In this document: positions 44,366 through 56,598 of the stretch, piece after piece
How positions within the stretch are numbered: the stretch's first letter is position 1
Layout of the letters: each line of letters opens with the position of its first letter
Source of the DNA: Narthecium ossifragum
Taxonomy: Eukaryota; Streptophyta; Magnoliopsida; Dioscoreales; Nartheciaceae
Reading direction: 5' to 3'
NCBI GenBank assembly: GCA_963920575.1
Contig: OY986968.1
Location: 77,001-141,000, forward strand
Length of the DNA: 64,000 nt
Made by a program: the position numbers and the translations under genes
The notes under the pieces: generated by a model
Database searches by the model: none
Seen by the model: the letters and a program-made list of their open reading frames with translations, nothing else
What the model was told of the DNA's origin: nothing

Positions 44366-46574
44366 TACCTTTTCCAAATCATTTTTTACTTTTTCCTCCG
44401 AACTTCTTAATTTTTATTTTTTTCCATTACTACATTCCCTAATGCCCGATATATCTATACGGATTATGTAGACTTAATATATTAGATAAAGTTTTAACCT
44501 TTTCACTTTTTACACTCCAATTTTCACTTTTTAAACCGCTTTATTTACCTTTCCCATATCAGTTTTTACTTTTTCCTCCGAACCATTTACTTTGTATTTT
44601 TTTCCATTATTACATTCCCTAATGCCCTATATATTTATACGGATTATGTAGACTAAATATTTTAAATTAAGTTTTAACCTTTTCACTTTTTACTCTCCAA
44701 TTTTAACTTTTTACCCTGCTTTATTTACCTTTTCCATATCATTTTTTACTTTTTCCTCCGAACTTTTTACTTCATATATTGTTTTATTACTATATTTCCT
44801 AATTCCCTATATATCTATACGAATTATGTAGACTAAATATATTAGATTAATTTTAACTATTTCACTTTTTACTCTCCAATTTTCAATTTTTACCCTACTT
44901 ATTTACGGTTTCGATATCATTTTTTACTATTCTTCTCACCTTTTTAATTCTTATTTTTTTCCATTACTACATTCCCTAATGCGCTATATACCTATACGGA
45001 TTATGTAGACTTAATATATTAGATTAAGTTTTAACCATTTCACCTTTTACTCTCCAATTTTCACTTTTTACCCTCCTTTATTTACCTTTTCCATATCATT
45101 TTTTACTTTTTCCTCCGACCTTCTTAATTCTAATTTTTTTCCATTACAACATTCCCTAATGCCCTATATACCTATACGGATTATGTAGACTTAATATATT
45201 AGATAAAGTTTTAACCTTTTCACTTTTTACACTCCAATTTTCACTTTTTAAACTGCTTTATTTACCTTTTTCATATCATTTTTTACTTTTTCCTCCGACC
45301 TTTTTAATTCTTATTTTTTCTATTACTACATTCCCTAATGCCCTTTATACCTATACGGATTATGTAGACTTAATATATTAGATTAAGTTTTAACAATTTC
45401 GCTTTTTACTCTCCAATTTTCACTTTTTACCCTTCTTTATTTACCTTTTCCATATCATTTTTTACTTTTTCCTCTGTCCTTTTTAATTCTTATTTTTTTC
45501 TATTACTACATTTCCTAATTCCCTATATACCTATATGGATTATGTACACTTAATATATTAGATAAAGTTTTAAGCTTTTCACTTGTTACTCTTCAATTTT
45601 CACTTTTTACTCTCCAATTTTCACTTTTTACCCTTCTTTATTTACCTTTTCCATATCATTTTTTACTTTTTCACCCGACATTTTTAATTCTTATTTTTTT
45701 CCATTACTACATTTCCTAATGCCCTATATACCTATATGGATTATGTAGACTAAATATATTAGATTAAGTTTTAACCTTTTCACTTGTTAATCTCCAATTT
45801 TCACTTTTTACTCTCCAATTTTCACTTTTTACCCTGCTTTTATTTACCTTTTCCATATCGTTTTTTACTTTTTCCCCTTACATTTTTAATTCTTATGTTT
45901 TTTCCATTACTACATTCCCTAATGCCTTATATACTTATATGGATTGTGAAAACAAAATATATTAGATTAACTTTTAACCATTTCACTTTTTACTCTCCAA
46001 TTTTCACTTTTTACCCTGCTTTATTTACTTTTTCCATATCATTTTTTACTTTTCCTCCGACCTTTTTAATTCTTATTTTTTCCATTATTATATTCCCTAA
46101 TACCCTATATACATATACGGATTATGAAGACTTAATATATTACATTAAGTTTTAACCATTTCACCTTATACTCTCCAATTTTCACTTTTTACCCATCTTT
46201 ATTTACCTTTTCCATATCATTTTTTACTTTTTCCTCCGACCTTCTTAATTCATATTTTTTTCCATTACTATATTCCCTAATGCGCTATATACCTATATGG
46301 ATTATGTAGACTTAATATATTAGATAATGTTTTAACATTTTCACTTTTTACACTCCAATTTTCACTTTTTAAACCGCTTTATTTACCTTTTCCATATCAT
46401 TTTTTACTTTTTCCTCTGAACCATTTACTTCGTATTTTTTTCCGTTGCTACATTCCCTAATGCCCTATATACCTATACGGATTATGTAGACTAAATATAT
46501 TAAATTAAGTTTTAACGTTTTCAGTTTTTACACTCCAATTTTAACTTTTTACCCTGCTTTATTTACCTTTTTCA

Positions 46575-46600
46575 TATCATTTTTTTTTTATTACTACATT
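46575..46600. repeat. Truncated subfamily C monomer
   Basis: After TTTTTCATATC a run of T leads directly into ATTACTACATTTCCTAATGCC. The usual TTTACTTTTTCCTCCGAACC and TTTACTTCGTATTT are missing, a deletion of roughly 35-45 bp probably mediated by the flanking T runs. Confidence 0.6.
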
Positions 46601-49558
46601 TCCTAATGCCCTATATATCTATACGGATTATGTAGACTAAATATATTAGATTAACTTTTAACTATTTCACTTTTTACTCTCCAATTTTCAATTTTTACCC
46701 TAATTATTTGCTTTTTCGATATCATTTTTTACTATTCTTTCCACCTTTTTAATTCTTATTTTTTTCCATTACTACATTCCCTAATGCCCTATATACCTAT
46801 ACGGATTATGTAGACTTAATATATTTGATTAAGTTTTAACCATTTCACCTTTTACTCTCCAATTTTCACTTTTTACCCTCCTTTATTTACCTTTTCCATA
46901 TCATTTTTTTCTTTTTCCTCCGACCTTCTTAATTCTTATATTTTTCCATTACTACATTCACTAATGCCTTATATACCTATACGGATTATGTAAACTTAAT
47001 ATATTAGATAAAGTTTTAACCTTTTCACTTTTTACACTCCAATTTTCACTTTTTAAACTGCTTTATTTAATTTTTCCATATCATTTTTTACTTTTTCCTC
47101 CGACCTTTTTAATTTTTATTTTTTCCATTACTACATTCCCTAATGCCCTATATACCTATACGGATTATGTAGACTTAATATATTAGATTAAGTTTTAACA
47201 ATTTCACTTTTTACTCTCAAATTTTCACTTTTACCCTTCTTTATTTACCTTTTCCATATCATTTTTTACTTTTTCCTCCGTCCTTTTTAATTCTTATTTT
47301 TTTCCATTACTACATTCCCTAATTCCCTATATACCTATACGGATTATGTACACTTAATATATTAGATAAAGTTTTAACATTTTCACTTGTTACTCTCCAA
47401 TTTTTACTTTTTACTCTCCAATTTTCACATTTTAGCCTGCTTTATTTACCTTTTCCATATCATTTTTTACTTTTTCACCCGACATTTTTAATTCTTATTT
47501 TTTTCCATTACTACATTCCCTAATGCCCTATATACCTATTTGGATTATGTAGACTAAATATATTAGATTAAGTTTTAACCTTTTCACTTGTTACTCTCCA
47601 ATTTTCACTTTTTACTCTCCGATTTTCACTTTTTACCCTGCTTTATTTACCGTTACCATATCGTTTTTTACTTTTTCCTCCGATATTTTTAATTCTTATG
47701 TTTTTTCCATTACTATATTCTCTAATGCCCTATATACCTATATGGATTATGTAGACTAAATATATTAGATTAACTTTTAACCATTTCACTTTTTACTCTC
47801 CAATTTTTACTTTTTACCCTGCTTTATTTACTTTTTCCATATCATTTTTTACTTTTTCCTCCGACCTTTTTAATTCTTATTTTTTTCCATTACTATATTC
47901 CCTATTACCCTATATACCTATACGGATTATTTAGATTTAATATATTAGATTAAGTTATAACCATTTCACCTTGTACTCTCCAATTTTCAGTTTTTACCCA
48001 TCTTTATTTACCTTTACCATATCCTTTTTTACTTTTTCCTCCGACTTTTTTAATTCTTATTTTTTTCCATTACTACATTCCCTAATGCCCTATATAGCTA
48101 TACGGATTATGTACACTTAATATATTAGATAAAGCTTTAACCTTTTAACTTTTTACACTCCAATTTTCACTTTTTAAACTGCTTTATTTACCTTTTCCAT
48201 ATCATTTTTTACGTTTTCCTCCGAACTTTTTACTTCGTATTTTTTTTTATTACTCCATTTCCTAGTGCCTTATATACCTATGCGGATTATGTAGACTAAA
48301 TATGTTAGATTAACTTTTAACCATTTCACTTTTTACTCTCCAATTTTCACTTTTTACCTTACTTTATTTACGTTTTCGATAACATTTTTTACTATTCCTC
48401 CCACCATTTTAATTCTTATTTTTTTCCTTTACTACATTCCCTAATGTCCTATATAACTATACGGATTATGTAGACTTATATATTAGATTATGTTTTAACC
48501 ATTTCACCTTTTATTCTCCAATTTTTACTTTTTACCCTCCTTTATTTTCCTTTTCCATATCATTTTTTACTTTTTCCTCCGACCTTCTTAATTCTTATTT
48601 TTTTCCATTACTACATTCCCTAATGCCCTATATACATATACGGATTATGTAGACTTAATATATTTGATTAAGTTTTAACCATTTCACCTCTTACTCTCCA
48701 GTTTTCACTTTTTACCCTTCTTTATTTACCTTTACCATATCATTTTTTACTTTTTCCTCCGACCTTCTTAATTCTTATTTTTTTCCATTACTACATTCCC
48801 TAATGCCCTATATAACTATACGGATTATGTAGACTTAATATATTAGATAAAGTTTTAACCTTTTCACTTTTTACACTCCAATTTTCACTTTTTAAACTGC
48901 TTGATTTACCTTTTCCATATCAGTTTTTATTTTTTCCTCTGAACCTTTTACTTCGTATTTTTTTCCATTACTACATTCCGTAATGCCCTATATACCTATA
49001 CGGATTATGTAGACTAAATATATTAGATTAAGTTTTAACCTTTTCACATTTTACTCTCCAATTTTAACTTTTTACCCTGTTTTATTTACCTTTTCCATAT
49101 CATTTTTTACTTTTTCCTCCGAACTTTTTACTTTGTATTTTTCTTTATTACTACATTGCCTAATGCCCTATATACCTATACGGATTATGTAGATTAAATA
49201 TATTAGATTAACTTTTAAACATTTCACTTTTTACTCTCCAATTTTCACTTTTTACCCAACTTTATTTACGTTTTCGATATCATTTTTTACTATTCCTCCC
49301 ACCTTTTTAATTATTATTTTTTTCCATTACTACATTCCCTAATGCCCTATATACCTATACGGATTATGTAGACTTAATATATTAGATTAAGTTTTATCCA
49401 TTTCATTTTTTACTCTCCAATTTTCACTTTTTACCCTTCTTTATTTACCTTTTCCATATCATTTTTTACTTTTTCCTACGACCTTTTTAATTCTTATTTT
49501 TTCCATTACTACATTCCCTAATGGCCTATATACCTATACGGATTATGTAGACTAAATA

Positions 49559-52170
49559 TGTCACGCCCCGCCCCGGGATATACCCACCCCGACCACGGGA
49601 CGCGAGGAAAACCTGTTCTACACTAACACAACAAATTCACCCTACTCTCAAACATCACAAGCTAAACATCATAATAAATTCACTACGTTCATCCTGACAG
49701 ATAATCAAGCTATAATGCACTACACTATTCCAACTGTCAGACTCAATAACATGAATTCTAGTAATCCAATACATAATCCAAAAGATTAATTACACATCCT
49801 AATTCTGAATACATGAATCAAATTATTAATTAATCCCAATAATCCCAACATCAATGCAATCTCTCCAACGAATGAAATGAAATAAATTAATTTAATTCTA
49901 TGTCAAATCCTCCCACGATCTCAACCTCGGGCGTCATCACCTGAAGAACCTGCAAAAGTAGGGGTGAGCAAAAAGCCCAGTAGGAGACTAACTAACGACA
50001 TACAAGAAACTAACTAATAACCAACATAAATAAACAATGCAATCTGTCGCCTAAGTCTTAGCTCAAGGGAAGTCACAACCTAAGCCCAAGCTCGCAATCG
50101 ACCCATCGCTCTCCACCACGGTCCGGGCGACTACCCTGCCAACCGTGGGCACATCTCGCTCTCCACCACAGTTCGGGACACTACCCTGCCAATTGTGGGC
50201 ACAGCTAGACTGGCGTCGACCAGCAGACATTAGGCTACCTCCCAATAGCAGCTAAGACTAAGGTTCCAGAGAATCAATCGATTCTCGAACAATAATAATT
50301 AATTCTCTTATCCACTTTGGATTTCATAATCAATCCCCGAAACCCCCGATCGATCACGAGGACCATGTCCACCCGTAGCCTCGATCGCAAGTTCTTAGAC
50401 CTGCCCCCGGTCTATTCATGCAAAACGTTCTTGTACAATATTTAATTTGAACAGCATCCGACCGTAGTACACATGACCAACACAACCATACTGTACCAGC
50501 ATTTAAGTAAAACTCCTAAGCACCACAGGATTGTATCCAATCACAGATCATCCAAACATGAAAGTAATTCACATACATACAAATAAGCACTTCCACTTCA
50601 CAATGATTGCACAGCAATAATTAGCCATAGCTAACACATCACAGACAACCATAATCTTCCACGAGAATGGATCAAACAATAATTCTACAGTTCAAGCAAA
50701 ATAACAGAACACGTAAACAAAATAACTATAATGTAATCAGCATAGAATTACCAGCCTGAGCATCACCTGAGATATTCATATCTACACATCATCCATGATT
50801 TATGGTCGTTATCAAAGTTAGTTTCATGCATGTATTTGGATAGTCCACCTACCTCAATTAATAGAGAACACGAGTTAAGAATCTCCAAGATTCGTTCTAC
50901 GCTCTAAGGCGGCACCGGCGAGCTCCAAGTACCTCACCGTCCGCACAGATGCCTCTGTTACCATGAAAGATGACATCCTAATCAATTATAAGACTAAGTC
51001 TATGATCTAGCAACCCAAAAATCAGCAAGAGAAGAATCAGCCACTTCAAACGCCCGGTACTAGCAAACCTCCAATGCCCAAAGACTAAGTCACCCACTAA
51101 TCTCAATCCAAAACAGAACTCACGTAACATTGCAATTGCATAAGACTCTCATAGGCATTCACACAAACACCCTACGAGCACCATTTCCTTTGTTGTAATT
51201 CAAGATCAACCAGGGACCAAAAACCCAACCGAAATATTTCGATCAAGCTAAACACAAAAGAATCGATGGAGATTACCAAAGAACTAGTGAAGGTCAAGCA
51301 CACAAAAATTCCTCTGTTATGATTTCTGAGAATCCAACATCAATCGACAACTCGATCCAGAGAGAAACAAGAAAAAGAATCTCAATCAAAGCACTAGAAT
51401 CTTCAACCCAACCGATAGCATAGCTCATACTTGAAACCCATCAACTAAATCAAAAATCCAAGCAAACATGATCGAAGTCCAATAAACCAGAGAAAGGAGA
51501 AGAAGTCTCATCAAAATATACCACTAATCCTTAGATCGCAAGCAAAAGCAGCAAGGAGAAGGGAAGAACAAATTCGTGCAACCCATGAACTCCAACAATC
51601 CTAGGATCTCGAACCAATTGCAACCAAGAAAGAAATCAAACCACTGCCATGGGAATTTGATCAATAAAGAAGGATCCAATCCAAACAAAACGATAGGAAA
51701 CACGATCTCAACAGCTCCATCCGATCAAGGGAAAACTCGGCATCTAAAGATCCATACCGATCTTGCATAAATCCAAAGCAACAAGAAAGAACTAGAAACT
51801 CCAGAAAACTCCAACCGATCCACTCAAGATTAAGTAACCCAAACAACGATCAAAAGAAAACCCATTGGAGGAGATCACGGTGAGGAAGAGTACAAGACTA
51901 GGAAGAAAGAAATGGGGAGAAGGAGGTCGCTAACCTCCAGCTGGTGAAGAATCCCCCGCCGGTGACGACGATCGCAGCGACGCTGATCACGAGCGTCGGG
52001 CGTCTCTCCCTCGGGTGTGGCGGCTGGAGAAAAGAAACCCAAAGGGATTTGGGTTTAAGATATCTATCAAGGTATTAGGTTTAGGGCTTAATAGTGAGGA
52101 TTATGCTAAAAACCCCCTACGAATGGCGATATTAGCATAAAAGTCCTCAATTTGTATACGGATCCTCATA
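49559..52170. mobile_element. Non-coding insertion in the satellite, probable solo LTR
   Basis: Satellite sequence stops at GACTAAATA and TGTCACGCCCCGCCCCGGG begins. About 2.6 kb later satellite resumes as AAATATATTAGATTAAG. AAATA on both sides is a plausible 5-bp target duplication, and the leading TG fits an LTR terminus. The right end is less certain. A clean terminal CA followed by the same 5-mer is not found, and the last bases (TATACGGAT) happen to resemble satellite. Base composition is balanced, unlike the satellite. No reverse transcriptase, integrase, gag or transposase similarity appears in any frame, and the short frames within it look random. GGTGAGCAAAAAGCCCAG and a GC-rich region near 51,940-52,025 resemble what is seen in long plant LTRs. 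Solo LTR is the favoured reading; a non-autonomous element is the alternative. Confidence 0.6.
50106..50205. repeat. 50-bp tandem duplication within the insertion
   Basis: TCGCTCTCCACCAC followed by CTACCCTGCCAA and TGTGGGCAC or CGTGGGCAC occurs at 50,106 and again at 50,156, period 50 bp, with several mismatches. It lies wholly inside the inserted element and explains a spurious minus-strand frame there. Confidence 0.8.
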
Positions 52171-52670
52171 AAATATATTAGATTAAGTTTTAACCATTTC
52201 ACTTTTTACTCTCCAATTTTCACTTTTTACCCTTCTCTATTTACCTTTTACATATCATTTTTTAGTTTTTCTCCAACCTTTTTAATTCTTATTTTTTCCA
52301 TTACTACATTCCCTAATGCCCTATATACCTATATGGATTGTGTAGACTTCATATATTAGATTAAGTTTTAACCATTTCACTTTTTACTCTCCAATTTTCA
52401 CTTTTAACCCTGCTTTATTTACCTTTTCCATATCATTTTTTTCTTTCTCCTCCGAACTTTTTACTTCTTATTTTTTTGCATTACTACATTCGCTAATGCC
52501 CTATATACCTATACGGATTATGTAGACTAAATATATTAGATTAAGTTTTAACCTTTTCACTTTTTAGTCTCCAATTTTCACTTTTTACCCTGCGATATTT
52601 ACTTTTTCCATATCATTTTTTACTTTTTCCTCCGAACTTTTTACTTCTTAATTTTTACCATTACCACATT
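52171..52670. repeat. Satellite subfamily C, continuation right of the insertion
   Basis: Monomers with AAATATATTAGATTAAG, AACCATTTCAC and TATGTAGACTAAATATATTA resume immediately after the inserted element. They carry the same subfamily as its left flank, which confirms that the element split one array. By about 52,670 the type changes to ACATAACTATACAG. Confidence 0.85.
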
Positions 52671-55600
52671 CCCTAATTCCCTACATAACTATACAGTTTA
52701 AGTGTACAAAATATACTTAATTCTTTGAATTTTTTATTTTAATTTTTTCCCTTTTATCTCTTCACTTTTCACTTTTTACATTGCTATTTTTACTTTTTCC
52801 ATATAAATTTTTACTTTTTCCTTCGAACTTTTTACTTCTCATTTTTTTACCATTACTACATTCCTTAATGCCCTACATAACTACACAGTTTAAGTGTAGA
52901 AAATATATTATATTCTTTTAAGTTTATATTTTAACTTTTTCACTTTTTACTCTTCACTTTCACTTTTTACCTAGCAATTTTTACTTTTCCCATATAACGT
53001 TTTACTTTGTCCTACGAATTTTTTACTTCTTATTTTTTACCATTACCACATTCCCTAATTCCCTACATAACTATACAGTTTATGTTTACAAAATATACTT
53101 GATTCTTTAAAGTTTATATTTTAACTTTTTCACTTTTTCGTCCTCACTTTTAGCTTTTTATCTTGCAATTTTTACTTTTTTCATATAACTTCTTACTTTC
53201 TCCTACATATTTTTTACTTCTTATTTTTTACCATTACTACATTCCCTATTGCCCTACATAACTATACAGTTTAAGTGTGCTAAATATACTAGATTGTTTT
53301 AAGTTTAAAATATAACTTTTCACTTTTTACTCTTCACTTTTCACTTTTTACCTTGCAATTTTTGCTTTTTCCATATAACTTTTTACTTTCTCCTACGAAT
53401 TTTTTACTTCGTATTTTTTACCATGATTACATTCCCTATTGCCCTACATAACTATCCAGTTCAAGTGTGCTAAATATACTAGATTGCTTTAAGTTTAAAA
53501 TTTAACTTTTTCACTTTTTACTCTTCACTTTTCACTTTTTACTTTTTACCTTGCAATTTTTCCTTTTTCGATATAACTTTTTACTTTCTCATATGAGTTT
53601 TTTACTTCTTATTTTTTGCCATTACTACATTCCCTAATGCCATACATAACTATACAGTTTAAATGTCCAAAATATACTAGATTCATTTATTTTTATATTT
53701 TAATTTTTTCACTTTTTACTTTTTACCTAGAAATTTTTACTTTTTCCATATAACTTTGTACTTTCTCCTACGAATTTTTTTCTTCTTATTTTTTACCATT
53801 ACTGCATTCCCTAATGCCCTACATAACTATACAGTTCAAGTGTGCTAAATATACTAGATTGTTTTAAGTTTAAATTTTAACTTTTTCACTTTTTCCTCTT
53901 TACTTTTCACTTTTTACTTTGCAATTTTTACTTTTTTCCATAAAACTTTTTCCTTTCTCTTACGAATTTATTACTTCTTATTTTTTACCATTACTACGTT
54001 CCCTATTGCCCTACATAACTATGCAGTTTAAGTGTGCTAAATATACTAGATTGTTTTAAATTTAAATTATAACTTTTTCACTTTTTACACTTTACTTGTT
54101 CATTTTTTACCTTGCAATTTTTACTTTTTCCATTTAACTTTTTACTTTCTCCTACGAATTTTTTACTTCTTATTGTTTACCATTACTACATTCCCTAATG
54201 CCATACATAACTATACAGTTTAAGTGTCCAAAATGTACTAGACTCATTTATGTTTATATTTTAATTTTCTCACTTTTTACTCTTCACTTTTCACTTTTTA
54301 CCTTACTATTTTTACTTTTTCCATATAACTTTTTACTTTTTCCTTCGAACTTTTTACTTCTCATTTTTTACCATTACTACATTCCTTAATGTCCTACATA
54401 ACTACACAGTTTAAGTGTACAAAATATATTATATTTTTTTAAGTTTATATTTGAACTTTTTCACTTTTTACTCTTCATTTTTTACTTTTTACCTTGCAAT
54501 TTTTACTTTTTCCATATAACGTTTTACTTTCTCCTACGAATTTTTTACTTCTTATTTTTTACCATTACCACATTCCCTAATTTCCTACATATCTATACAA
54601 TTTAAGTATACAAAATATACTTGATTCTTTTAAGTTTATATTTTAACGTTTTCACTTTTTAGTCTTCACTTTTCATTTTTTACCTTGTAATTTTTACTTT
54701 TTCCGTATAACTTTTTACTTACTAATACGGATTTTTTACTTCTTATTTTTTACCATTCCTACATTCCCTATTGCCCTACATAACTATACAGTTTAAGTGT
54801 GCTAAATATACTAGATTGTTTTAAGTTTAAATTATAACTTTTTCACTTTTTACTTTTCACTTTTCACTTTTTACCTTTCAATTTTTACTTTTTCCATATA
54901 ACTTTTTACTTTCTCCTACGGATTTTTTACTTCTTATTTTTTACCGTTACTACATTCCCTATAGCCATACATAACTATACAGTTTAAGTGTGCTAAATAT
55001 ACTAGATTTTTTGAAGTTTAAATTTTAATTTTTTCACTTTTTACTCTTCACTTTTCACTTTTTACCTTGCAATTTTTACTTTTTCCACATAACTTTTTAT
55101 TTTCTCCTATGGATATTTTACTTCTTATTTTTTACCATTACTACATTCCCTATTGTCCTACATAAGTATACAGTTTAAGTGTGCTAAATATACTAGATTG
55201 TTTTAAGTTAAATTTTAACTTTTTCACTTTTTACTCTTCACTTTTCACTTTTTACCTTGCAATTTTTACTTTTTCCATATAACTTTTTACTTTCTCCTAT
55301 GAATTTTTTACTTTTTTTATTTACCATTACTACATTCCCTAATGCCCTACATAAGTATACAATTTAAGTGTACTAAATATACTTGATTCTTTTTTGTTTA
55401 TATTTTAACTTTTTACCTTACAATTTTTACTTTTTACTCTTCACTTTTTTACTTTTTCCTTCGAAATTTTTGCTACTTATTTTTTTACCATTATTACATT
55501 CCCAAATGCCCTACATAACTATACAGTTTAAGTGTACTAAATATATTAGATTCTTTTATCTTTAAATTTTAATTTTTTCACTTTTTACTCTTCACTTTTC

Positions 55601-56598
55601 ACTTTTTACCTTGCAATTTTTACCTTTTCTATATCACTTTTTACTTTTTCCTTCGAACTTGTTATTTCTTATTTTTTCCATTACTACATTCCATAATGCC
55701 CTATATAATTATACAGTTCTATCTAGTGTACTTAATATACTAGATTCTTTTTAATTTTTTCACTTTTTACTCTTCACTTTTCACTTTTTAGCTTGCAATT
55801 TTTACTTTTTCCGTATCACTTCTTACTTTTTCCTTCAAACTTTTTACTTCTTATGTTTTACTATTACTATATTTCAAAGTGTCGTACATAACTATACAGT
55901 TTAAGTGTACTAAATATACTCGATTCTTTTATTTTTAAGTTTTAAGTTTTAACTTTTTCACTTTTTACTCTTCACTTTTCAATTTTTAGCTTGGAATTTT
56001 TATTTTTTCCTTCGAACTTTTTACTTCTTACTTTTTACCATTACTACATTCCATAATGCCTTATATAACTATACAGTTTAATTGTACTACATATAGTTGA
56101 TTCTTTTACGTTTAAATTTTAACTTTTTCATGTTTTACTCTTCACTTTTCACTTTTTACCTTATAATTTTTACTTTTTCCATATCAATTTTTACGTTTTC
56201 CTTCGAACTTTTTACTTCTTATTTTTTACCATTACTACATTCAATAATGCCCTATATAACTATACAATTTACGTGTACTAAATATACTAGATTCTTTTAT
56301 GTTTAAAATTTAACTTTTTCACTTTTTACTCTTCACTTTTCACTTTGCAATTTTTACTTTTTCCATATAACTTTTTACTTTTTTTCTTCAAATTTTTTAC
56401 TTCTTATTTTTTACCGTTACTACATTCGTGCGATAATGCTCTACATAACTATACAGTTTAAGTGTACTAAATATACTAGATTCTTTTATGTTTAAATTTT
56501 AACTTTTTCACTTTTTACTTTTCACTTTTTACCTTGCAATTTTTTCTTTTTCCTTCGAACTTTTTACTTCTTACTTTTTACCATTACTACATTCCATA
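52670..56598. repeat. Satellite subfamily D, diverged array edge
   Basis: Roughly twenty monomers of about 180-195 bp carry CTACATAACTATACAGTTTA in place of CTATATACCTATACGG, and GTGTGCTAAATATACTAGAT or GTGTACTAAATATACTAG in place of the A-C forms. They keep ACCATTACTACATTCCCTAATGCC. Length and sequence vary most here (for example missing segments near 55,400 and 55,990). Short internal runs such as CACTTTTTACTCTTCACTTT are multiplied. The array stops at about 56,598 in CATTCCATAATG. This is the most degraded layer, next to unique sequence. Confidence 0.9.

Larger units (their letters stand above)
40865..47635. repeat. Recurrent 21-bp internal duplication in subfamily C monomers
   Basis: The segment TTTTTACTCTCCAATTTTCA is present twice in a row in a subset of monomers, near 40,870, 41,785, 41,980, 42,720, 42,920, 43,670, 43,865, 45,595, 45,790, 47,395 and 47,595. 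These monomers are about 20 bp longer than their neighbours. The duplicated and single forms are interspersed, often in adjacent pairs, so the allele has been spread by higher-order amplification. Confidence 0.8.
40160..49558. repeat. Satellite subfamily C
   Basis: Monomers of about 180-200 bp carry TATGTAGACTTAATATATTA, AAGTTTTAACC, CCCTGCTTTATTTACC, TTTTTCCTCCGACC and TTAATTCTTATTTTTTTCC. The left boundary is a sharp change at about 40,160, where TTTTTGCCC- and TTTTTAGCG-type monomers give way to TACTATTCTTCCCACC. That entry variant recurs near 44,890, 46,690, 48,360 and 49,260. Many monomers contain an extra 21-bp internal repeat. The reading frame at 45,784-46,155 lies wholly in these monomers and is not a gene. 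Confidence 0.9.

Noticed and set aside
45784..46155. Reading frame of 123 codons in the satellite
   Set aside because: It is composed of subfamily C monomers read through two periods, with phenylalanine- and leucine-rich low complexity only. The length is due to a chance lack of stops in a monomer carrying the 21-bp duplication.
50063..51846. Short frames within the 2.6-kb insertion as retrotransposon genes
   Set aside because: The frames are only about 60 codons and include one made by the 50-bp tandem repeat. There are no gag, protease, reverse transcriptase, RNase H or integrase motifs.
49554..52175. Helitron or retrozyme as the identity of the insertion
   Set aside because: There is no 5'-TC/CTRR-3' ends with hairpin between A and T for a Helitron. 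The length is too great and I did not find a hammerhead core for a retrozyme.
1..56598. CRISPR-like array
   Set aside because: Repeats and intervals are both repetitive and form one continuous 180-bp tandem. There are no unique spacers, and the setting is eukaryotic.
1..56598. Interstitial telomere array because of CCCTAA words
   Set aside because: CCCTAA occurs once per 180-bp monomer and never as tandem CCCTAAA, so it is at most a resemblance.
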